The notes under the pieces were generated by a model. It did not search any database, had not been told where the DNA came from, and saw nothing but the letters and a program-made list of their open reading frames with translations. A DNA stretch of 7,199 nt from a bacterium (GTDB lineage Bacteria > Desulfobacterota > Anaeroferrophillalia > Anaeroferrophillales > Anaeroferrophillaceae), in assembly GCA_029940125.1 (NCBI GenBank), contig JAOZRP010000113.1, positions 1 through 7,199 on the forward strand. Direction: 5' to 3'. Of this stretch, positions 1-5,099 are shown piece after piece (position 1 is the first letter of the stretch; each line of letters begins with the position of its first letter). Both the position numbers and the translations under genes were made by a program.

Positions 1-110
1 TCATAGCGGTATTGGCCGCCGAACGAATCACACGATGTGATTCGCGGCGGACGCTTCGGAGCGGCACACGATGTGCTGCGGGAATGAGCGAGAGCCATGC
101 CGGAACATCC
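1..110 (+). repeat. MITE-like structured repeat, copy 1 (left end cut by window)
   Basis: This stretch matches the reverse complement of 4204-4314 over about 105 bases, including an exact 25-base block (80-104 against 4210-4234). It holds two hairpins. Hairpin I is CCGCCG (16-21), a 2-nt bulge, CGAATCACA (24-32), loop CGA, then TGTGATTCG (36-44) and CGGCGG (45-50). Hairpin II is 61-79, an 8-bp stem with one G-T pair and loop CGA. The right end, GCCATGCCGGAACATCC (94-110), is the terminal inverted repeat seen in the other copies. The left terminal repeat lies outside the window. No protein is encoded; a mobile or structural role is inferred. Confidence 0.8.
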
Positions 111-130
111 TGACACCCCTGATTTGGGTT

Positions 131-147
131 GCGGGCGTCAAGCCCGC
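131..147. other. Small GC-rich hairpin
   Basis: GCGGGC (131-136), loop GTCAA, GCCCGC (142-147) form a perfect 6-bp stem. No T-run follows on either strand, so it is not a standard intrinsic terminator. It lies 20 bases past the end of repeat copy 1 and may be a separate short palindromic sequence. Function unknown. Confidence 0.5.
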
Positions 148-358
148 CTTGGATGTTAGATGAATTTAAACATAGTGCGGCGACATCATATTGATCCCGG
201 CGTGGTCAGCAAGGCCGTTTGGCGGGCGGTGCATTTGGTTGGCATCAACAAGCGACCGCCCATACTTTCCACCACCCATCTGTTTCCACTGTTTCCCCAC
301 TTGGTTTGCCGGTGTTTCCGCCCGGCTTCGATCCGCAACCGGTGTACAATATAACCAC

Positions 359-387
359 TTGTGTTAGTATATTATTTTTGCTATGCA
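359..387 (+). promoter_or_regulatory. Candidate sigma-70 promoter for etfBA-acyl-CoA dehydrogenase
   Basis: TTGTGT (359-364) is a plausible -35 box, followed by a 17-bp spacer and an extended -10, TGC plus TATGCA (382-387). It lies in an AT-rich patch about 90 bases before the etfB start. The -10 matches the consensus only in part, and other boxes in the same patch (TATATT at 368-373, TACAAT at 345-350) lack a good partner. The location fits an operon promoter, but the exact boxes are uncertain. Confidence 0.4.
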
Positions 388-462
388 GATGGGCTTGAGT
401 TTGTCGATTCAGCGGCGGCAGCGCTTTGCGTGCCGCGCAAAAAGAGTGAATCAGCTCTGATG

Positions 463-469
463 AAGGAGG
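463..469 (+). promoter_or_regulatory. Strong ribosome binding site that fixes the etfB start
   Basis: AAGGAGG, a perfect Shine-Dalgarno core, ends 5 bases before ATG 475. The open frame continues upstream to 361 with other in-frame ATGs (361 and 460), but neither has a comparable site and the extra residues have no place in the EtfB family. The start at 475 gives the typical EtfB N-terminus, MGLNIIVTVKQVPDT. Confidence 0.85.
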
Positions 470-474
470 ACTTC

Positions 475-1344
475 ATGGGTTTGAACATCATCGTTACGGT
501 TAAACAGGTGCCGGATACGCATAATATCTCGGGAGAGGCGATGAAGGAGGACGGTACCGTCAATCGCGCTGCCTTGCCGGCGATTTTTAACCCCGAGGAT
601 CTCAACGCCCTGGAAGAGGCGTTGAAAATCAAGGAACAGGTCGGTGGGATGGTGACCTGCATTTCCATGGGGCCGCCCAACGCTGCCGAGGTGCTGAAGG
701 AGTGTCTCTATCGCGGCGCCGACGATGTGATCCTGGTGTCCGACCGTCGCTTTGCCGGGGCCGACACCCTGGCGACCTCGTATGCGCTGAAGTGCGCCAT
801 TGAAAAAGTCGGCGACTATGACCTGGTGCTCTGCGGCCGCCAGGCCATCGACGGCGACACCGCCCAGGTGGGGCCGCAGATTGCTGAAAAGCTGGGCATC
901 AACCAGCTTACCTGCATTGCCGCGGTGACCGCGGTGGACGAGACTTCCATTACCGTCAGACGCTCGGTGGAGGATGGCTATGAAATCGTCAAGAGCCGCT
1001 ACCCGGTCCTGCTGACGGTTACCGCCGAGGCCAACGAACCGCGCTCCGCCAGCGCCAAGAAGGTGATGACCTATAAAAATATCGGCAAGGAAGTGTGCAA
1101 CTCCTCGTATGACGAAGCGTACTTGACTCCCGGAGCCTGCGGCGTGGTCAGTCATATCAAGGAATGGAACGTGGAGACCATTGGTGCCGATCCCGAGCGT
1201 TGCGGTCTGTCCGGTTCGCCGACCAAGGTCAAGAAGATTCAGAGCGTGGTGCTGACCGCCTGTGAAAGCAAACAGGTGCCGAATACGGATGCGGGCATTG
1301 CTGATTTGGTGCACGAACTCATCGAAGAGAATATCATCGGATAG
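475..1344 (+). CDS. etfB: Electron transfer flavoprotein, beta subunit (EtfB)
   Basis: This is the small subunit of the cytoplasmic EtfAB heterodimer, which takes electrons from acyl-CoA dehydrogenases. The protein is 289 aa, somewhat longer than the ~250-260 aa of canonical EtfB. The N-terminus (IIVTVKQVPDT) and the block NPEDLNALEEALKIKE are family hallmarks. The nucleotide/flavin-binding loop reads CGRQAIDGDTAQVGP (residues 120-134). From family knowledge, GRQAIDGDTAQVGP is the form found in clostridial, often electron-bifurcating EtfBs, whereas mitochondrial and proteobacterial ETFs have GKQAIDDD/GKQAIDTD. The C-terminal GLSGSPTKVKKI matches the conserved family tail. The stop codon overlaps the etfA ribosome binding site and etfA starts 9 nt later, so the two are surely co-transcribed. 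The bifurcating assignment is suggestive only. Confidence 0.95.
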   Translation: MGLNIIVTVKQVPDTHNISGEAMKEDGTVNRAALPAIFNPEDLNALEEALKIKEQVGGMVTCISMGPPNAAEVLKECLYRGADDVILVSDRRFAGADTLATSYALKCAIEKVGDYDLVLCGRQAIDGDTAQVGPQIAEKLGINQLTCIAAVTAVDETSITVRRSVEDGYEIVKSRYPVLLTVTAEANEPRSASAKKVMTYKNIGKEVCNSSYDEAYLTPGACGVVSHIKEWNVETIGADPERCGLSGSPTKVKKIQSVVLTACESKQVPNTDAGIADLVHELIEENIIG

Positions 1345-1353
1345 GAGCGGGAA

Positions 1354-2367
1354 ATGGGCACTGGAAAAAACGTGATGGTTTTCATTGAAACCCGGCATGG
1401 AAAGATCGCTGATGTCAGTCTGGAACTAGTCAGTGCCGCCAACGGTCTGGCCGCCAGCCTGGGTGGTTCAGTGGAAGCGGTCGCCATCGGCTACACGCTG
1501 CATAAGGAACTGGAAACCCTGGGCCGGTACGGCTGCCGGCGGGTGTATTACACCGATGACGAGCGGCTGGCTCATTTTACCTCGATTCCCTATGCCAAGA
1601 CTGTGGTTCGGGTGATCCGGGAGCACCAGCCCGGCGTCGTCCTCTTCGGGGCCACGACCATGGGCCGGGATGTGGCGCCGCGGGTGGCTTCGACCCTGCA
1701 GTGCGGCCTGACTGCCGACTGCACCGATCTGCAGATTGGCGAGCATGAGATCAAGGATGTTCGTTATGAAAAGACCCTGATGCAGATCCGCCCGGCTTTT
1801 GGCGGCAATATCATTGCCACCATCGTTTCGCCCGAGAGTACGCCCAGCATGGCCACCGTGCGGGAGGGAGTGATGAAGATGATCGACCCGGACCCGGCCG
1901 GGACGGTGGAGATCATCCAGGAGCCCTGCCAGGTTGCCGATGACGACTTCCTCACTGAAATCCTGGAAGTGGTTTCCGAGGAGAAGCAGGTCAACCTGAA
2001 GGCGGCCCAGATTATTGTTTCCGCTGGCATGGGCGCCAGCGATCCCGAGGCTCTGGAGCTGGTCAGGGACCTGGCCCGGCTTTTAGGCGGCGAACTGGGC
2101 TGTTCCCGGCCGGTGGTGGATTCCGGGGTCCTGGTCAAGGATCACCAGGTGGGGCAGACGGGAACCACGGTCCGTCCCAACCTCTACATTGCCTGCGGGA
2201 TTTCGGGACAGATTCAGCATCGGGCCGGGATGTCGGAAGCCAAGCGGATCATTGCCATTAACAGGGATCCCCAGGCGCCGATTTTCGCCATTGCCCACTA
2301 CGGGATTGTCGGGGACGTCAAGGACGTGCTGACCAAGATGATCAAAGCCTACAAAACCAAAGCATAG
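1354..2367 (+). CDS. etfA: Electron transfer flavoprotein, alpha subunit (EtfA)
   Basis: This is the large, FAD-binding subunit of EtfAB; 337 aa, within the normal range. The start ATG lies 6 nt after AGGAG, which overlaps the etfB stop. The N-terminal domain (about 1-190) has the adenine-nucleotide alpha-hydrolase-like fold of the family, including VLFGATTMGRDVAPRVA. The C-terminal FAD domain carries SRPVVDSG (251-258) and VGQTGTTVRPNLYIACGISG (266-285) followed by QIQH, then AINRDPQAPIF and GIVGD. These include the conserved Arg252, Thr269 and His289 that surround the flavin in known ETFs. One oddity is that the family's usual GGRG turn reads AGMG (224-227), replacing its arginine with methionine. 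No fused ferredoxin domain is present. The next gene starts 10 nt after the stop, consistent with one operon. Confidence 0.95.
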   Translation: MGTGKNVMVFIETRHGKIADVSLELVSAANGLAASLGGSVEAVAIGYTLHKELETLGRYGCRRVYYTDDERLAHFTSIPYAKTVVRVIREHQPGVVLFGATTMGRDVAPRVASTLQCGLTADCTDLQIGEHEIKDVRYEKTLMQIRPAFGGNIIATIVSPESTPSMATVREGVMKMIDPDPAGTVEIIQEPCQVADDDFLTEILEVVSEEKQVNLKAAQIIVSAGMGASDPEALELVRDLARLLGGELGCSRPVVDSGVLVKDHQVGQTGTTVRPNLYIACGISGQIQHRAGMSEAKRIIAINRDPQAPIFAIAHYGIVGDVKDVLTKMIKAYKTKA

Positions 2368-2377
2368 GAGTCCGATA

Positions 2378-4111
2378 ATGGCAAATTTTTATCGTGATAA
2401 TGCAGATATCCTCTTCCATATGAAGCATATGGACTTGAGTCGGATCATTGATTTGAAGGAAGACGGGTTTGCCGAGAAGGATGCCTATCCCTATGCCCCG
2501 CAGGACGAGGCCGACGCCCGGGACAACTACGACCGCGTCCTGGAGATTGTCGGTGAAATTGCCGGCGAGATTGCGGCGCCCCGGGCCCGGGAGGTTGACG
2601 AAGAAGGGGCAACTTTTGCCGACGGCGTGGTTACCTATCCCAAGGGCATCCGGGAAGCGGTAGCGCGGATCAACCAGGCGGACCTGGCCGGTTTTACCAT
2701 GCCGCGCCGGTACGGCGGCATCAATATGCCGATGACCATTTTCTCCTCCGCCATCGAAATCGTTTCCCGGGCGGATGCCTCGCTGATGCTGGTTTTCGGC
2801 CTGCAGGGTTTGAGCGACACCATCTGCAAGTTTGGTTCAGAAGACCAGAAGGAAAGGTTTCTGCCTCGCTTTGCTACCGGTGAAATTGTCGGCTCCATGG
2901 CCTTGACTGAGCCGGATTCCGGTTCGGATCTGCAGTCGGCGATGTTGAAGGCTTCCCAGGATGAAAACGGCGTCTGGCGCCTGAACGGGGTAAAGCGCTT
3001 CATTACCAACGGTTGCGGCGACATCTCTCTGGTCATGGCCCGCTCTGAAGAGGGCACCACCAGCGGCCGGGGCCTGTCGTTGTTTATCTACGAGCGGGAT
3101 GAGAATATGAAGGTCCGGCGCATCGAGCATAAACTGGGCATTACCGGCTCCCCCACCTGTGAACTGCAGTTTACCAACGCCCGGGCCGAGCTGCTGGGCA
3201 AGCGCAAACTGGGCCTGATCAAATACACCATCTACCTGATGAACGGGGCCCGGCTGGCGGTGGCGGCCCAGTCAGTGGGCATTGCCGAGGCCGCGTACCG
3301 GGAGGCGTATGCCTATGCCAACGAGCGGGTGCAGTTCAAGAAGCCCATTCGTGATTTTGCCGTGGTTGCCGAGATGCTGACCGAAATGAAGGTGGCCATC
3401 GAGGCGGCCCGCTGCCTGGTTTATGAAACCTCGCGCATCGTTGACATCAAGGAAGGCATCGAGGACCGGATTGAGAAGCATCCGGAGCGGTCGGCGGATT
3501 TGAAGGACGACCTGAAGCGTTATACCCGCTTTGCCTCCCTGTTTACTCCCCTGGCCAAGGGTTTCAGTGCCGAGATGGCCAACAAGGTCTGCTATGACGC
3601 CATCCAGGTGCACGGCGGGGTTGGCTTCACCAAGGAATTTGACGTTGAACGCCACTACCGCGACGCCCGGATTACCAACATTTATGAAGGCACGACCCAG
3701 CTGCAGGTGGTTGCCGCCCTGGGCGGCGTGATTGGTGGGGTGGTTTCCGAACGGCTCAACGAATACGAAGAAGACAGCGACTTTTCCGTGATTCCCGAGC
3801 TTTTCCAGCCGGTGCAGAAAATGCGGACTCAGCTGGAAATGGCGATTTCCCACATCAAGGAAAAAGGCGATGCCGCCTACCAGGAATTTCATGCCACCCG
3901 GTTGGTGATGATGACCGCAGATGTTGTCAACAGCTACCTGCTGTGCCGCAACGCCCTGTTGTCGGAGCGTAAAAAGACGGTGGCGAAGCTTTATATTTCC
4001 AAGGCCCTGCACCGGGTAAAGTCAAGCCTGGACTACATTCTGGCTGACGACTACAGCTTCTTGGAGTTGCATAAGGCCGTCATCGATGCCGAGGAAGTGA
4101 TTGAATCCTGA
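2378..4111 (+). CDS. Acyl-CoA dehydrogenase, long form with C-terminal extension
   Basis: A flavoenzyme that makes the alpha,beta-double bond in an acyl-CoA and hands electrons to ETF. It has 577 aa against ~380 for the classic short/medium-chain enzymes. The FAD/substrate segment GSMALTEPDSGSD is at 172-184, KRFITNG follows at about 207-213, and HGGVGF is at 412-417. YRDARITNIYEGTTQ contains Glu437, which aligns with the catalytic base of medium-chain acyl-CoA dehydrogenase (IYEGT). Residues ~353-385 form a charged insertion, and ~450-577 are an extra helical domain like that in DmdC/VLCAD-type family members (AcylCoA_DH_C-like). AGGAG precedes the ATG by 8 nt. The adjacent etfBA genes make ETF its likely redox partner. 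The substrate (fatty, branched or aromatic-derived acyl-CoA) cannot be told from sequence. Confidence 0.93.
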   Translation: MANFYRDNADILFHMKHMDLSRIIDLKEDGFAEKDAYPYAPQDEADARDNYDRVLEIVGEIAGEIAAPRAREVDEEGATFADGVVTYPKGIREAVARINQADLAGFTMPRRYGGINMPMTIFSSAIEIVSRADASLMLVFGLQGLSDTICKFGSEDQKERFLPRFATGEIVGSMALTEPDSGSDLQSAMLKASQDENGVWRLNGVKRFITNGCGDISLVMARSEEGTTSGRGLSLFIYERDENMKVRRIEHKLGITGSPTCELQFTNARAELLGKRKLGLIKYTIYLMNGARLAVAAQSVGIAEAAYREAYAYANERVQFKKPIRDFAVVAEMLTEMKVAIEAARCLVYETSRIVDIKEGIEDRIEKHPERSADLKDDLKRYTRFASLFTPLAKGFSAEMANKVCYDAIQVHGGVGFTKEFDVERHYRDARITNIYEGTTQLQVVAALGGVIGGVVSERLNEYEEDSDFSVIPELFQPVQKMRTQLEMAISHIKEKGDAAYQEFHATRLVMMTADVVNSYLLCRNALLSERKKTVAKLYISKALHRVKSSLDYILADDYSFLELHKAVIDAEEVIES

Positions 4112-4203
4112 CGGCTTTGTACCAGCTCCATCTTCACCGTTACACGGCAAGCTGAGTTATTGCGCTGTCTTGTTCTATAAAGATAACAGGAACAGTTTTA
4201 CTG

Positions 4204-4334
4204 GGAAGCTCCGGCATGGCTCTCGCTCATTCCCGCCGGCCGTTCATGGCCGGCTTGTGAGGCGTCCGCCGCGAATCACCGTCGTGGTGATTCGTCCGGC
4301 GGCCAAAACCGCTGCGAGCCAAGCCTGAACTTCC
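4204..4334 (-). repeat. MITE-like structured repeat, copy 2 (complete, 131 bp)
   Basis: This copy is inverted relative to copy 1. The ends GGAAGCTCCGGCATGGC (4204-4220) and GCCAAGCCTGAACTTCC (4318-4334) form a 17-bp terminal inverted repeat with 14 matches. After a 2-nt bulge the stem continues for 4 more pairs (4223-4226 with 4314-4317). Inside are hairpin II, GCCGGCC/GGCCGGC with a 6-nt loop (4235-4254), and hairpin I, a 15-bp stem with a 2-nt bulge and 5-nt loop (4266-4302). The whole element could fold as a closed stem carrying two arms. Small size, terminal repeats and lack of coding resemble MITE, ERIC or Correia elements. I see no clear target-site duplication (at most a 2-bp TG) and no transposase in the window. 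Confidence 0.8.
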
Positions 4335-4341
4335 TGTGATA

Positions 4342-4393
4342 AATTTCCGGTAATACGGGTCAGAAAATCGAGTGAAGAAATTACCAGGAAATT
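4342..4393. repeat. Imperfect inverted repeat, 12-13 bp arms
   Basis: AATTTCCGGTAA (4342-4353) faces TTACCAGGAAATT (4381-4393). The arms pair fully except for one extra A, leaving a 27-nt loop. It sits between the repeat element and the terminator and could be an RNA stem or a protein-binding palindrome. No function can be assigned. Confidence 0.5.
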
Positions 4394-4415
4394 GCTGATT
4401 TAAACCGTTGTGCCG

Positions 4416-4444
4416 GAAGCCGCCGTTGAGGCGGCTTCTTCTTT
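4416..4444 (+). terminator. Rho-independent terminator
   Basis: GAAGCCGCC (4416-4424), loop GTTGA, GGCGGCTTC (4430-4438) form a perfect 9-bp GC-rich stem followed by TTCTTT. There is no T-run on the opposite side, so it acts on + strand transcripts. It lies about 300 nt after the acyl-CoA dehydrogenase stop and 60 nt before the next promoter. It is therefore the probable end of the etf operon transcript and insulates the downstream unit. Confidence 0.85.
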
Positions 4445-4505
4445 GGGATAATGTCGGTGATCGGGTCGGGTGGCTCTGCTGGCCGGGGTCTGGCGGCGGT
4501 ATTGC

Positions 4506-4535
4506 TTGACAATGATCAGGAAAAATCATTATGAT
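4506..4535 (+). promoter_or_regulatory. Near-consensus sigma-70 promoter for the Nuc-like/LpoA-like unit
   Basis: A perfect -35 box, TTGACA (4506-4511), is followed by an 18-bp spacer and TATGAT (4530-4535), one base off the consensus -10. It ends 33 bases before the ATG at 4569. An inverted repeat, AATGAT (4511-4516) N8 ATCATT (4525-4530), overlaps the -35 edge, spacer and -10 edge, which is where a repressor would bind. The promoter boxes are seen directly; the operator is inferred. Confidence 0.75.
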
Positions 4536-4568
4536 ATATTTTGCTGTTCAACTGACGGTGGGTGGATA

Positions 4569-5099
4569 ATGAAGACAAGGATTTTTTTACCGGTGCTGGT
4601 TTTTATGCTGCTGGTGGCTCCGGCAATGGCCAAGCCGCCGGTGGCGGTGTATTTCAGTCCCAATGGTGGGGCCGAAAAGGCGCTGGTGGCGGCCATCGAC
4701 CAGGCGCAGCAGCGCATCCAGGCGGCGGTGTATACGTTTACCAGCCGGACGGTTGCCAAAGCCCTGCTGCGGGCGGTGAAACGGGGGGTCAAGGTTTCGA
4801 TGATCCTGGACGGCAACGATGAAAGCGAGTATTCCAAGGGATACTACGTTTCCAAAAGAGGAATTGCCGTCCGTTACGCCCGCGGCAGGCGACGCAAGGG
4901 CAAGAAAATTTCCTACGGTTTGATGCATGACAAATTCGCGGTGATTGACGGCCGTTTGGTGGTCACCGGTTCCTACAATTGGACGGTGTCCGCGGAACGC
5001 TGGAACTACGAAAATCTGCTGGTTGTTGATTCGGTTTCCCTGGCTTCACGTTATGAACAGGAGTTTAATAAAATATGGTCCGGAACCTTTATGAAATAG
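4569..5099 (+). CDS. Secreted single-HKD phospholipase D/Nuc-type protein
   Basis: This is a PLD-superfamily phosphodiesterase of 176 aa, close to the size of Nuc-type endonucleases, which have one HKD motif and dimerise to build the active site. A signal peptide is evident: MKTR, a hydrophobic run, then APAMA with probable cleavage before KPP (about residue 22). The catalytic motif is H120-x-K122-x4-D127 followed by GSYN (134-137), and WNYENLLV follows at about 145-152. FSPNGGAEKALVAAID and VYTFTS are typical N-terminal PLDc_2 blocks. ATG 4569 is chosen because it gives the signal peptide and lies behind a GGTGGGTGG purine-rich stretch; the frame is open upstream to 4470 but the promoter lies inside that part. 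The product is probably periplasmic or exported. Its substrate could be DNA, RNA or phospholipid. The next gene overlaps it by 25 nt. Confidence 0.88.
   Translation: MKTRIFLPVLVFMLLVAPAMAKPPVAVYFSPNGGAEKALVAAIDQAQQRIQAAVYTFTSRTVAKALLRAVKRGVKVSMILDGNDESEYSKGYYVSKRGIAVRYARGRRRKGKKISYGLMHDKFAVIDGRLVVTGSYNWTVSAERWNYENLLVVDSVSLASRYEQEFNKIWSGTFMK

Larger units (their letters stand above)
111..474. other. Non-coding upstream region of the etf operon
   Basis: This gap of about 360 bases holds a small GC hairpin (131-147), a candidate promoter (359-387) and the etfB ribosome binding site (463-469). Between 160 and 354 there are short open frames on both strands, but none has a credible ribosome binding site and I do not recognise their translations. 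The stretch could be an unrecognisable remnant of an older gene or plain spacer. Composition turns AT-rich at about 343-385, as expected for a promoter. Confidence 0.6.
4112..4568. other. Intergenic region between the two transcription units
   Basis: This gap of about 450 bases contains no credible gene. In order it holds ~90 bases of featureless spacer, the complete repeat copy 2 (4204-4334), an imperfect inverted repeat (4342-4393), an intrinsic terminator (4416-4444), and a near-consensus promoter (4506-4535) for the next unit. If the terminator is the one that ends the etf operon, the repeat and second inverted repeat lie in the operon's 3' untranslated RNA. Confidence 0.75.

Noticed and set aside
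160..354. 64-codon + strand frame (MNLNIVRRHH...) and an overlapping - strand frame (about 350-163, containing MGGGKYGRSLVDANQMH)
   Set aside because: Neither has a ribosome binding site or a translation I recognise. A gene remnant is possible but cannot be supported.
361..474. N-terminal extension of etfB to an ATG at 361
   Set aside because: The extra 38 residues are outside the family and overlap the likely promoter; ATG 475 has a near-perfect ribosome binding site.
451..1398. 315-codon - strand frame opposite etfB, and a similar 246-codon one at 3272-4012 opposite the dehydrogenase
   Set aside because: Both are shadows of strongly conserved genes, with His/Gly/Leu-rich translations and no recognisable domain.
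4101..4328. 75-codon frame after the acyl-CoA dehydrogenase
   Set aside because: It runs through the repeat element's hairpins and has no ribosome binding site.
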